From Zingiber officinale (lineage: Eukaryota > Streptophyta > Magnoliopsida > Zingiberales > Zingiberaceae), in the NCBI RefSeq assembly GCF_018446385.1, contig NC_055990.1, positions 135,358,996 through 135,422,995 of the forward strand: a DNA stretch of 64,000 nt. The letters are read 5' to 3'. A program made the translations under genes and the position numbers. Below are positions 48,215 through 59,584 of the stretch, in pieces (within the stretch, counting starts at the first letter, position 1; every line of letters starts with the position of its first letter). The notes under the pieces were generated by a model. It made no database searches, was not told the origin of the DNA, and saw only the letters and a list, made by a program, of their open reading frames with translations.

Positions 48215-51200
48215 GATTCTGAACCAAAGTTGTCAAAGGCGAGCATGAGGCGCGCCTCAGGCATTGGGCGAGGCTACATCGCCTCAGGGAACCATCGGGT
48301 GTCGAGGATGGCCAGGCAAGCGCCTGCTGCGCCTTTGTCTCCCTTTGCTTGAGGCGCAAAGCGGTGGAAAGGCGATGCCTTTCCACTAGGGTACGAGGGT
48401 TTTTTTTTTTAAATGATCTAATCACCCAAAGCCCATAGAAGTCCAACTCATGATTAATTTCCTCTTCTCTATGGACAAGAGGTGATACAAATTCTCTACA
48501 TGCACGACAGTACGTCTCCTCTTCCCTATTTCCTTTGAAATTGATTCGAAGCTTCACTGCTTCAGCGGCGCTTCAGCGACGTTTTCCCATAGTTTCTCCT
48601 CTGCTCGTGGAATTTTTCCTCATACTCTGAAGTTTCATGCAGGCTGCCTGCAAGATGTAAGTTCCTTTGATCCTATCCAAATTGTCCAATACTTATTTAC
48701 TATCATATATTATTAGTATATTACTAATCGACTCCCTTGTTAAGTTTTGTTCTTATCAATATTAATCGGTCCCCTTGTTAAGTTGTTCTTGTCAATTAGG
48801 TATGACTTCTCAACAGCAATCAGAAAATCAAAACACACAATCAGACGATGATAATAAAAGAGGCCTTGATTGGAAGCATTGTTATTTGAAAAACCCGAAA
48901 GATTCTAATAGTGTGACATGTAGGTTTTGTGGGTTCACTTCCAATGGAGGAATTTTTCGAGCCAAACAACATATTGCTGGAAATTCAAAAAATGTTAGAA
49001 AATGCAAAGAATGCCCACAAAGTGTCTGTGATGAACTGTTGAACTATATGAATGAAAAGAAGAAACAAACGTTGCGAGCTTGTGGTGGAATGAAGCAAGA
49101 TTTTTGCTTTCTTGATGTCGATGAAGATGAAGAAGATGCACAGGTAGTACAACTAAGTTCTAAAGAAAGTAAAAAAGCAAAATTGGACTTCGACAGAGGA
49201 GATTGAGAATGGTAGTGTTAAAGGGCCAATGGACCTCTTTATTACGAAGAAGAAAACCAAAGGTGGGAAATTGAGGCAAACAAGCATAAATGATGCATGT
49301 GACAACGAGCTTAGAAATCGAACAGTTCAAAAGATAGCCCGTTTCATGTATCAAGCTGCGATTTCTTTCAATGCTACCCATTTAGATAGCTTCAAGGAAA
49401 TGATTGAAACCATAGGTCAGTATGGGCCGAATTTGAAACCACCAAGTTATCATGAATTGAGGGTACCTCTTTTACAGAAGGAAATTGTCTACACAAATGA
49501 GTTGTTAAAAGAAAACAGAGATGAATGTGAGAAATATGGTTGCTCAATTATGTTTGATGGATGGACTGATAGGAAACAGAGGGCATTGATCAACTTTTTG
49601 GTTAATTCACCCAAAGGAACAATGTTCTTGAAATCTGTGGATGCATCCACCCATGTCAAGACTGGAACCCTACTATATGAGTTGCTTGATAGATTTGTAG
49701 AACGCGCGGGGGAGAAAAATGTTGTGCAAGTGATTTCAGATAATGGCAGCAATTATGTTTTAGCTGGTATGTAAAGTTAACGAACTCTACTATTTAATAT
49801 TTATTTGATTGGTGAATGTTCATTCATTTTTTCCTCACTGATAAATGAATATGTTTACGTCGACCTTCTTTTACTTTTTATTTTTTTGTAGGCAAGCTTT
49901 TACAGACAAAAAGACCGAATTTGTTTTGGACTCCATGTGCTGCTCATTGCATTGATTTGATGCTAGAGGATATTGGCAAAATTGAGGTGGTTCGAAAGAT
50001 TATTTCTAGAGCAATTGCTCTTGTTGGCTTCATTTACAATCATGGAAGTGTTTTGCACATGATGAGAGAATGCACTGAAAATAAGGAGCTGGCAAGACAT
50101 GGAGTCACCCGCTTTGCTACTGCATTTCTCACTTTGCAAAGCCTCCACAAACGACAAAAGGCTTTAAAGAGAATGCTCTTATCTATATCCACTGTAGAGA
50201 GTAAGTGGGCTAATGATGCTAAGGGTAAGAGGGCAAATGATATTGTTTTCATGCCTTCTTTTTGGAATAATGTGACATACACACTTAAAGTGATGTGTCC
50301 TCTAGTGATGGTTCTTTGCATTGCTAACAATGAAACAAGGCCAGTGATGGGTTATATTTATGAAGCTATGGATAGAGCAAAAGAAACAATTCTGAAGCCC
50401 TTTGATAACAATAGAGAGAAATGTAAAAATGTGTTGGACATTATTGATAGTAGATGGGATCATCAGCTTCATCATCCTTTGCATGCAGCGGGATACTACT
50501 TAAACCCGTATTTTTACTATCACAATCCGAAAGTTGAGACGGATACAGAAGTAACAAATGGATTGTTTGCATGCATACAAAGATTGATTCCAAGTCCTGA
50601 ACTGAGGGATAAGATTATTATAGAGGAGTTGCCGGTATATAAGAACTCAGAGTTATTGTTTGGCAATGAATTTGCCATTAGAGCAATGAATAATAAAGAC
50701 CAACCAATGACACCTAGTATATATTTTGTTTCAAAAAAGTTAAATAGTTAAACTTAAATATCAAATGAAAATAGTGAAATACATTGTTTTTTCAGCGAAC
50801 TGGTGGAAAATGTTTGGCAATGGTACTCCAAATTTGAAAGAATTTGCTATCAAAGTTCTTAGTCTCACATGCAGTGCTTCGGGTTGTGAAAGGAATTGGA
50901 GCATATTTGAGCATGTGAGTAAATGCCAGTACATGACTTCTTTCACTTTTCTTTTCAATTTATAGTTTGCTTACTCACTCTAAAAGTATGATGGTTCCGT
51001 CATATGTGGCACAGATACATTCAAAGAAAAGGAATAGACTCGATCACAAGAAACGACAAGATTTGGTGTACGTGAAGTACAATCAAACACTCAAGGCTCG
51101 TGCGGTTAAGAAGGATAAAGGAGATCCTATAGTTTTGAGGAATATTGATGATTGCAATAATGAGTGGTTGACTGGAATGATAGAAGATGGTGAGGAACCT

Positions 51201-51304
51201 ATTTTTGATGATGATGATGACACTTTAACATGGAACATTGTAGCAGAGGCTACTGGAGTAGAAGAAGTGACAAGACATACTAGGCAACAACAGACCTCAA
51301 CCCC
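48215..51304 (+). mobile_element. hAT-superfamily DNA transposon, right end displaced by a Tat insertion
   Basis: The left end is placed at the start of CAAAGTTGTCAAAGGCG, followed by a subterminal stretch (48239-48375) full of GGCG/CGCC motifs such as GAGGCGCGCCTC, GAGGCGAT-like and TTGAGGCGCAAAG. Transposase coding follows from 48802. At 51305 the LTR of a Tat element begins, so the right terminus must lie beyond that nested insertion, past the window. The exact left terminus and the 8-bp target duplication cannot be tested without it. Confidence 0.75.
48802..51304 (+). CDS. hAT transposase gene (BED finger, DUF659, hATC), with one apparent frameshift and an interrupted 3' end
   Basis: ATG 48802 (MTSQQQSENQN) follows an acceptor-like TTAG, and a donor near 48656 suggests a 5' UTR intron. 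The first part has a BED zinc finger (WKHCYLKNPKDSNSVTCRFC ... AKQHI). The frame changes by one base between about 49140 and 49229, after which GPMDLFITKKK continues in another frame: an apparent frameshift. DUF659 comes next (MFDGWTDRK, ISDNGSNYVLAG), then FWTPCAAHCIDLML. Introns fit at 49767-49891, 50717-50795 and 50915-51014. The hATC dimerisation part has CERNWSIFEH before the last intron and IHSKKRNRL after it. The tail is acidic, then the LTR at 51305 cuts the frame near its end. Most transposase domains are well kept, suggesting fairly recent activity. The reaction would be cut-and-paste transposition. Confidence 0.85.
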
Positions 51305-52130
51305 TGATCCTGTCCGAGCGCTGAGTCGACGGACGCTGGGGACGTGACACGCTCCGCTATCTCCGACTGATGGTGTAGATCTCCGGCGAACCTGCAAAGA
51401 AGCCGAGCTTGGAGGGGTTTCCCGGTAACGACACTCCGACGCTCAAGTCAGGCAACGAGAGATACACCGTAACTGTGGCTACAGTGAACATTTTTCATAC
51501 CTTCGTCGATGTCTGGGGGTCCTTATATAGGACCCCGGGGAGGCGCGGGCACGTTTCTCTATGCGTGCATGCTTTCCCAAACATATCTTAACTAGCCCCT
51601 GTCAGAAAAGTACCTCTGGCGCCATTCCGCAATCGTCCAAGCATATCCCGGATGTGACGGTAGAAGCTTTCACCGTATGATCCTGTGTACGGTTCGGCCA
51701 CCAACCATGCTGCCTGTCGGTGGCAGACGTTTCGAGGATGATGTTATCCCTGTCTCCTTTGTCCTCTTGCGCTTCTTGTCTGTTCCAGGGCCGAGCGGTT
51801 CGGCCGCTCGGCGGGCATATCACTTCTGTCTCGGTAGTATGCTCGGATGAGATCGCTCCTGCCTGTCTTTGTTGCCTTGTGCCCCGGCCGAACGAACAAC
51901 CCGATAAGCCCTGAAACCATTTTACCTGAGCATCGGAAACTCGACCCCTAGTCGGGTTGTCTTTTATTCCACGGGGGATTCCCGGCCGGTCGACCATCTC
52001 AATCCGGTCGGTTGGGTGGCCGGTCGGCCCTCTCAGTCCGGTCGGTCGGGTCTCAGGGTTGAATCTCTTTGACCTCCACATGTCGTTGACCTTCCGCCAG
52101 CGAGGGTCCCCCGTCCTTATCACCGGATCA
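51305..52130 (-). repeat. 3' LTR of the minus-oriented Tat element
   Basis: It reads TGATCCTGTCCGAGCGCTGA at the left and CACCGGATCA at the right, the inverses of the LTR ends of the other Tat copies. A TATA-like TATATAAGG on the minus strand lies near 51521-51529. The candidate 5-bp target site to its left is ACCCC (51300-51304). Confidence 0.85.
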
Positions 52131-52543
52131 CATGCCTCCCCCTCAAGTCTAGTCGAAGGAGGCGCAAAGTCCGACTGACTGGACTGCCGGTCGACCGGAG
52201 TGACACCGCTTCGTCACTTTCTGAAATGTTCCTCCTCATGGCCACTCGGCCTCTTACTGCCGTTGGCTTTGCTACCGTGTCGACGGTCAACGCTGACGCT
52301 CTTCGGATCTCCTCGGGATTCATGCAAATCCTCTCTATTAAGGCCGAGCACGCGCACTACGCGCCGTAATGGTGCTCATTAAATGTGCCCTTATGGCAGG
52401 GTGCCACGTGGCGCCCTGCCATAAGTCATCGTACGGCTCGGCGATGTGTCCGATGGGACATCGGCGGTTTGAAATGAACGACCTGATGGGGACTTCGATT
52501 CCTGTGACCTGCATCCGACGATCGAGGCCGATCGGGCCCGACC

Positions 52544-52551
52544 TTATAAAA
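52544..52551 (+). promoter_or_regulatory. TATA-like box upstream of the antisense ORF
   Basis: TTATAAAA lies about 250 bp upstream of the ATG at 52802, in a position comparable to the TTTATAAA at 2449-2456 in the other copy. Confidence 0.4.
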
Positions 52552-52801
52552 CCTTCACCTTCTTCGTCCGCCACATTTTTGCCTTTGCGTGTCCCGCAGC
52601 TTCAACGTTCCGGCGATTCTGATTCCCCGTGTTCCGACGATTCTCCACCTCCTTGTAAGGTTCTTCCACCCTTCTTCCTTTGATTCCTGTGTTTTCTTCG
52701 TGCTTTTGGCCGCGTTCCGTCTTTTGGGTACTGCTTCGCTCCTCTTTTCGCTTGCTCATTTGCTTTCCCTTTCGATTTCTGCTTCCTCCATTGTTCTGGC
52801 G

Positions 52802-55035
52802 ATGGCAAGCTCCTCTCATCCTGCAGACCCGGCTCTCGGCCCATGGTATACCACCGTGGAGTCGCGGTTCGATCGGCGCGATGCCGAGAGCTTGTTTAAC
52901 GCCTTTGATATCCCTTCTGATTTTGAACTAATTTTACCTTCACCTTCCGCTCGGCCTCACAGACCACCGAGCGGCGCCTTTTGTCTTTTTCGCCACCAAT
53001 TTGTAGCCGGTCTGCGGTTTCCCCTTCACCCCTTCATTGTTGAAGTTTACAACTTTTTTGGTATCCCGCTCGCCCAATTGGTTCCCAACACTTTCCGCCT
53101 CCTGTGCGGAGTTGTGGTCTTATTTAAGATACACAATATTTTCCTCCGTCCGAAGGTCTTCTATTATTTTTATTATCCCAAACAATCCGAGCCGGGCATT
53201 TATCTGTTTCAAGCTCGGCCCGGCTTGGTCTTTTTTGATAAGCTGCCCTCTTCCAACAAACATTGGAAAGAGAACTTTTTCTACCTTCGTGTTCCTGGGC
53301 GGCTCCCATTCCGTAGGAAATGGCAGGTCGGACCGCCCGTCTCTCCCGAGCTGAAGAAATTTAAGACCCGACCGGACTATCTTCAAGCAGCGAATCTGCT
53401 AGCCGGTCTGAAGCTCGACATCAACAAGCTCCTACTCGAAGGAGTGATGTACATATTTGGTTTGAGTTCGAGTCGGACCCCCCTTCCGAGCAGCTTTGGT
53501 AAGAACTTCACTTGTACATTTGCCTTGAGTTCTAACTAATTTCCTTCTCTTTTCTTTGCAGCAAATATCGTAATGGAGTCCGTGTTGTTCAGAATTTTGA
53601 AGAAGAGAGCGGTCGCGCTCGAAGCAGTAGCGGCCAAGGAAATGGAGCAACTTGGCATTGCTCCAGTCGGCTCTCATGAGGAAGAGAGTGAAGCGCAAGC
53701 TGGAGAGTCGGCCGCTCAGGCATCACCTATGGATGTGGCTGGCGGTGCAATTGGCAGCAAAGAACCGTCCGTTCGGGAGGAAGATTTCGAACCGGAGGAC
53801 GAGCTCCCGCTCGACAGGAAAAGACGGCGAGTTGAGAAGCCCCTCCGTTCGGCAACCTCCGCCGTGCAAGCGTCCGAGCGGACGGGCACCGCCTCTCAAT
53901 GCGGCAAAGCACCATCGGTCGAAGCTCTATCCTCCGACCGGACTCCCTCTCAGCTGGATGCGGCGGCGGCCCCCATCGAAGCGGTGTCGGTTACCTCCCT
54001 TCCTCCTGCACCGCGCTGAGCCCTTCGCTCGGGCATTTTGTCTACATTCTCCGGCCCGGCATCTGATCCTTTGGCGTCCGCTCAGACGACTCCGGGCCAA
54101 CGCCGCACTGTTAGGGCCACTCTGCACCTACCTACCAAGGCGTTCATGGCCGAGTCCGATCGGCCTACGACCCTGGAGCATATGATCACTATGAAGGGGC
54201 CCCTCGCCGAGATGTGGGCGGACGCTCGGGCCCGTGTGGCCATGATACCGCTCGACAAGCTGGCTGACAGCCATATGCAGCAGTGAACAGGGGTAAGGTT
54301 TACTTCTTCTTTATGTAGTTTTCCCGATCGGCTTCTTAACCTTTCAGTGTACATCAGCGATGGGTAGAAGAGATTGCTGTCTCCAACCGCTTGGCGATGG
54401 TGGAGGATGAGCTGAAGAGGCTAAAGAGTCAGGGCGACCCATCGTCTTCCCGAGGCCCTTCTTATGTTGAGCTGTAGAAGGAGCTCGACAAAACCAAGGA
54501 TCTGTTAGAGGCCGAGAGGAAGAAGACAGTCGACCAGGCTTACATGTTGGACCAGCTAGACAAAAAGGTCAAATCCTATGACCGCAAGATTGATCTGGCC
54601 ACCACTCGGAAGAACACCGCCATAGCTGATTTGGAAAAGAAGAATGTGGAAGCCTGAGCTCTGCAATAGCATGTAAATGAGCTGGCCGAGCTGCTAGAAG
54701 GGGAGCAGAAAGGTCACTCGGAGGACATGACCAAGCTGAAGGACGATTTGAAGGACCTGCAGGGGGCTCTCGATGCTTCCCGTGCTGCCTTCAAGGAGTA
54801 CCAAGAGGCGGAGCCGGGCCGCGTTGCCTCCTTGAGGCAAACCTACATCCGCTCAGCGGAGTTCGTGGAGAAGGTGTGCGACCGGCTAGTCATCGCCTTC
54901 GAGTTGGCCATCGCCGCCACGGCGGATTATTTGAAGTCCAAGGGTCAGCTCCCCGAGTCCGTGGTCATCCCTGCGACAGAGCACGCGACGCTTCTCACTG
55001 CCATTCCAAAACACATTTTCAACTACCTTGAATGA
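52802..55035 (+). pseudogene. Antisense ORF of the Tat element (PF04195-like domain plus coiled coil)
   Basis: It starts MASSSHPADPALGPWYTTVE at 52802, aligning with MSSSSPPPVTIPGLWYT of the copy near 2294. The PF04195-like part ends near 53500 (conserved LCGVVVLF, FYYFYYPKQSE, SSNKHWKENFFY). Downstream, to about 54020, it is acidic and rich in Pro, Ser and Glu. 54120-54290 holds LPTKAFMAESDRP and KGPLAEMWADARARVAM. The end (54727-55035) is coiled-coil-like. The order is the same in the left copy. The biochemical role of the family is unknown. It is antisense to gag-pol, as in Tat/Retand elements. Fossil with some breaks. Confidence 0.75.
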
Positions 55036-55370
55036 AGTATCTTCTGTAATTCTACCAATCAACTGGACTTTAATTTCAATATGTCATCTGTGACTTTTAA
55101 ATGCTATCTTTAAATGAATGCCCACTCTTGCTACGTTAGCTTTTCATTTCGAGTGTCCTTTAACTGTGCCGACTGGTCTCTCAACCTTTTTCCCGCAGGG
55201 AGTTTCTCAAATTCGTCGATCGGTTAACCGACCTCCCACTTCTTTGGATTTCTATGATCTTTTTGCTTAGTGTTTTTTTTCACTTCGCCAATCGGTTAAA
55301 CGACTTTCCATTTTTCATGACTTTCTGCTAGTGTCTCGCTGAAGTGCTTCAACGCGACGTTGCCTCATCT

Positions 55371-56005
55371 GGGGGGTTTATAGTCGCCAGTCCGACTCTA
55401 GAGTTTAACGTTGCCGCTCGACGGTCTTCCGACCGGAGGGTTTATAGTCCCCGGTTTGACTCTAAGATTTAACGTCGCTGCTCGACGATCTTCAGGCCGG
55501 GGGGTTTATAGTCGTCGGTCCGACTCTAAGATTTAATGTCGCTGCTTGACGATCTTCAGGCCGGAGGGTTTATAGTCGCCGATTCGACTCTAAGATTTAA
55601 TGTTGCTGCTCGACGGTCTTCAGGCCGGGGGGTTTATAGTCGCCGGTCCGACTCTAAGATTTAACGTTGCTGCTCGACGGTCTTCAGGCCGGGGGGTTTA
55701 TAGTCGCCGGTCCGACTCTAAGATTTAAAGTCGTTGCTCGACGGTCTTCAGGCCGGGGGGTTTATAGTCGCCGGTCTGACTCTAAGATTTAATGCCGCTG
55801 CTCGACGGTATTCAGGCCGGAGGGTTTTTAGTCGCCGGTTCGACTCTAAGATTTAACGTCGCTGCTCGACGGTGTTCAGGCCGGGGTGTTTATAGTCGCC
55901 GGTTCGACTCTAAGATTTAACGTCGCTGCTCGACGATCTTTAGGCCGGGGGGTTTATAGTCGCCGGTCCGACTCTAAGATTTAACGTCGCTGCTCGACGG
56001 TCTTC
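55371..56005 (-). repeat. Tandem array B', 64-bp period (about 10 copies)
   Basis: The unit reads GGGTTTATAGTCGCCGGTCC, then GACTCTAAGATTTAACGTCG and CTGCTCGACGGTCTTCAGGCC on the plus strand. TTTATAG at 55633 and 55697 gives 64 bp. It is the inverse-oriented, diverged relative of 26797-28866 (shared TTTATAG, TTTAACGTCG, CTCGACGGTCTTC). Confidence 0.92.
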
Positions 56006-56009
56006 TACA

Positions 56010-56412
56010 ATGAGCTTACAGCTCGGATAGTATATGCTCGGCCGAACGACACGGGGTTTTCGCCATCGAGCCTGTGGCTCGGATAATATACACCCGCCTG
56101 AATGGCATGGGGTCTTCGCCATCGAGCCTGTGGCTCGGATAATATACACCCGGCCGAACGGCACGGGGTCTTCGCCATCGAGCTTATGGCTCGGATAATA
56201 TACACTCGGTCGAACGACACGGGGTCTTCGCCATCGAGCCTGTGGCTCGACTAATATACACCCGGCCGAACGACACGGGGTCTTCGCCATCGAGCCTGTG
56301 CCTCGAATAATATACACCCAGTCGAACGGCACGGGGTCTTCGCCATCGAGCCTGTGCCTTGAATAATATACACCCGGCCGAACGGCACGGGGTCTTCGAC
56401 ATCGAGCCTGTG
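56010..56412 (-). repeat. Tandem array A', 56-bp period (about 7 copies)
   Basis: The unit includes GGCACGGGGTCTTCGCCATC and GGCTCGGATAATATACACCC. GGTCTTCGCC at 56111 and 56167 gives 56 bp. It is the inverse-oriented relative of array A at 26188-26669. Confidence 0.92.
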
Positions 56413-56426
56413 GGGCGATGTCACTC

Positions 56427-56500
56427 AGGCCGACCTGCAGTCCAGTCAGTCGGACTTAGCGCCTCCTTCGACTAGACTTGAGGGAGAGGCATGTGATCCG
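56427..56500 (+). repeat. Inverted copy of the Tat purine-tract/LTR-start segment
   Basis: GCAGTCCAGTCAGTCGGACT, then CGCCTCCTTCGACTAGACTT, GAGGGAGAGGCATG and TGATCCG read on the plus strand. The normal 3' end of this minus-oriented element carries the same segment on the minus strand at about 52124-52200. The element's 4.3-kb 3' part is therefore bounded by inverted copies of about 75 bp. Confidence 0.85.
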
Positions 56501-57980
56501 CTTTTCCTTCTGCTTCTCCCCCAGGTCGGACGCTATGAAGGTGGTGGCCTCCGGTCGGGAAGAGTCAATCTGCACCTCCTCCTTTTCTTCGTAAACCAAA
56601 TAAGGTGGTTTTTTGGTTATAACATTTACCTCGACTCGCGGCACTTTCCGAGCAGACTTGGCCTCGGCTCGGACCATCTCCACATAGCATCTTCGAGCTG
56701 CCAGCTGGTCTCCTTGTACCTCCTCTACTTGATCTTCCACCGGGAACTTGATCTTCTGGCAGAAGGTAGAGACGACCGCCCGAAACTCGTTAAGAGCCGG
56801 TCGCCCCAAGATAACGTTGTACGCAGAAGGAGCATCAACAACGATGAAGCTGGTGGTCCTTGTCCTTCTGAGCGGCTCCTCTCCCAACGAAATAGCCAGC
56901 CGGACCTGGCCGACCGGCAGGACTTCGTTCCCAGTGAACCCATAGAGAGGGTTGTCATTGGCAGTAGCTCAGCTCGGTCGATTTGTAGTTGGTCGAAGAC
57001 CTTCTTGAATATTATATTTACCGAGTTGCCTGTGTCAATAAAAATACGGTGAATAGTATAGTTGGCTATTACCGCTCGAATGATTAGGGCGTCATCGTGT
57101 GGGACTTCGACCCCCTCGAGGTCCCTAGGGCCGAAGCTGATCTCGGGTCCGCTCGCTCTCTCCTGGCTGCAGCCGACCGCGTGTATCCTCAACTGTCTTG
57201 CGTGTGCCTTTCTAGTTCTATTGGAGTCTCCCCCAGTCGGGCCTCCGGCAATGATGTTGATCTCGCCTTTGGATGCGTTGCCCCTGTTCTCCTCCTCCCG
57301 AGCGGATGATCGAGGTCGTTCATGGGACGCCCGATGGTGGGCTCCGGGCTACTGATGATGATGCCGCTCAGGGGATCTCCTTTCTATCCTTTGAACGGGG
57401 CTCCATTGTCGATGTCGCCGATATGGTGAAGGTGATCGGCGGCAGTAGCTCCTTGGCGCAGGATGAGCGATGGGGGGGAGGCTCCGACAGTCGCGGGTGT
57501 TGTGAGTAGCTGACTGATGGAGCGAACAAAACATTGGGGTCCATACCTTCCCCTTGGGCTTGGATCGATCAACCATGACTTGCTGGACGACGTGCGACCG
57601 AGTGTGCTGATGAGGACGGGTGGCTTTGGCTCGCGGTCCTCTGGGGGACTGGTGACTGACGGGCTGCTTCCGCTCGGTGGAAGCTAGTTGGTCCGTCTGG
57701 GCTTCCTTTATTCTTGGCGCCTGAGCTTCCTCCACATTGATGTATTCGTTGGCCTTATGTAACATATGGTCGTAGTCCCGGGGCGGCTTCCGGATAAGCG
57801 AGCGGAAGAAGTCACCGTCCACGAGCCCTTGTGTGAACGCGTTCATCATTGTTTCCGAGGTGACCGTTGGAATGTCCATGGCCACCTGATTGAAGCGTTG
57901 GATGTAAGCTCGGAGCGGCTCTCTCGCGCCTTGCTTGATGGCGAACAGATTGACGCTGGTCTTTTGGTGGCGCCTGCTGC
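56501..57980 (-). pseudogene. Gag and protease parts of the Tat element
   Basis: Gag (about 57980-57349) shows QKTSVNLFAIKQGAREPLRA-type and AYIQRFNQVAMDIP phrases of the retrotransposon gag family, followed by a basic Pro/Arg/His-rich part. The protease region (about 57192-56500) has IFIDTGNSVNIIF, the aspartic protease D-T-G motif, and later VILGRPALNEF. The minus-strand order gag then protease fits the element direction. Broken fossil. Confidence 0.8.
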
Positions 57981-59584
57981 TGTTACGCTCCGCAAGTGTA
58001 CGGAAATGTCGCAAGTAATATAAAAGATTATCGTATCCACAGGGACTGGAATAAGCACTAGAAATGTCTCAATGCGAATTAGCTAAACAACTATCCAATT
58101 GTTTCAAATGCAAAGTGAAGGTAAACAAATCTAATATTAAAGATCAACAAACAAGAGTTTAGTGTTTTGGGTTATGATAAAGGGAGATTCTAGGAGTTTC
58201 GGTTTCTTTTTAAGATTTCTTGAATGTAAATGGTTCACCAATTCTTATCCCTCAATTGCCAAACACTTGTAGAAAGTTGCCGGTTCTCTCTTGCAATAGA
58301 TAACCGGCTAAGGACTAAGAAATGTATCTAAATATGATCAATTAGACGTGAACCTACGTTGTCCTTATACAGAAGCGCACCTATTACTATGCCTTCCTCG
58401 GATATCAACATAGAAACCCACAACTTATTAATCTATCAAGATACAAGAAACTAATCATAAGATCCATCATACTCTCTTGAATATTCCTATTTCCTCTTCA
58501 AGATTATCTCTCAAACGTCCTTACACGGGCTTGCACCTGTCACGTGGATCCCTCGGATGATCGAGTGAGAGTTTATCTTTACAAAGTCCACAAGAAATCC
58601 AAACAATCAATCAAGAATGAGAATTAAGCACAAATCACCATTAATCATTCAAGATCTAATTGATACAAGCAAGACAATGTCATTGAAACAAGAAAATGGC
58701 AAATCCATAAGAGATTACATCAATCCATCATACAAATACTCCCTTAATCCTAGAATACAAGATCTACTCCATGAATCGAGGAAGAATACCCGAAGAAATA
58801 AAGATTACAAGCATTTCTTAAATCCCCAATCCAAGAAACCAAGAAAAGGGGAAAAGAGAAAACTTATCTACGAAGAAGCCTCGTCTTCGGATCCAATCCT
58901 CGCTCCGGAGTCGAAATCGTCAAGAACTCCCCTCGAATCGCCCAGAAATCCTCCCAAGAATGGGAGGAAACCACCAAATCTTGCCTTCTCCCCAAAGGGG
59001 AAGAGATCCCCTTTCAATTCATGAAGGAGGGTTTAAATAGAGGAGGAAATCGGGCGCCACACGGCCCCATGACACGGCCGTGTGAGATTCACACGGCCAT
59101 GTCCAGTTCCTTCTCTGCCAAAGCTGCACGGCTGTGTGACTCACACGGCCAGGACCCTTCTGTTCTCTGGAAATGCTACACGGCCGTGTGGTGCACACGG
59201 CCACCACTTGCTTGGCCTCTGGAAATCTCACACGGCCGTGTAGATCTACACGGCCATGTCTAATTTCTTCAAATCAAGACACGGCCGTGTGAGATTCACA
59301 CGGCCATGTCCTCTTCCCTTCCTGTTAAAACTACACGGCCGTGTGTGGTACACGGCCTGATGCTCTCTCCCTTCAATTCCTTCCAAGCTTGCCCGAGGAC
59401 GCATAATCTTCACCAATTTCGACTCCTGTGTACAGAAAATGCACAAAAAGCAGATCTCCGAACCAAAAGAGTAAATATGCTAAAAGGAAAGCTGGAAGTA
59501 TAAAAGTGCATAGATCAAGCATGCTCAAAGTATGTAAATGTGCGTAAAAACATGCATAAAAGAGTATATAATCTACGCACATCA
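57981..59584 (-). repeat. 3' LTR of the Athila-type element
   Basis: On the minus strand it starts TGATGTGCGTAG after the purine tract and ends GCGGAGCGTAACA at 57981. The inner phrase CGTATCCACAGGGACTGGA (58032 on) is common near LTR ends of this group. It holds a cluster of ACACGGCCGTGT palindromes at 59055-59355. Length about 1.6 kb, usual for Athila-like LTRs. Confidence 0.75.
59055..59355. repeat. ACACGGCCGTGT palindrome cluster in the LTR
   Basis: About six units pair CACGGCCGTGTG with a nearby CACACGGCC(ATG), each able to form a short hairpin and spaced about 50-65 bp. Confidence 0.85.

Larger units (their letters stand above)
51305..57980 (-). mobile_element. Tat-type Ty3/gypsy element (minus), inserted in hAT and itself interrupted on the right
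   Basis: On the minus strand, from right to left: gag (57980-57349), protease region (57192-56500), an inverted purine-tract segment (56427-56500), array A (56412-56010), array B (56005-55371), an ORF antisense to the element (plus, 52802-55035), purine tract (about 52160-52131) and 3' LTR (52130-51305). Array order and orientation agree with the element at 24897-30027. The Athila-type element begins at 57981, inside gag. The 5' LTR should lie beyond the window. No reverse transcriptase or integrase part is recognised here. Broken and rearranged fossil. Confidence 0.8.

Noticed and set aside
49144-49195. A 52-bp intron to explain the hAT frame change
   Set aside because: Too short for a usual plant intron, and removal does not restore the frame of the following block; a frameshift is the simpler reading.
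51720-52574. Several ORFs on both strands
   Set aside because: They lie in the Tat LTR and untranslated region and have no conserved domain.
55940-56402. Minus-strand ORFs with repeated RWRRP-type units
   Set aside because: They are by-products of array A'; not a repeat-protein gene.
58617-59024. Plus-strand ORF of 135 codons
   Set aside because: It lies antisense within the Athila-type LTR; composition only, no homology recognised.
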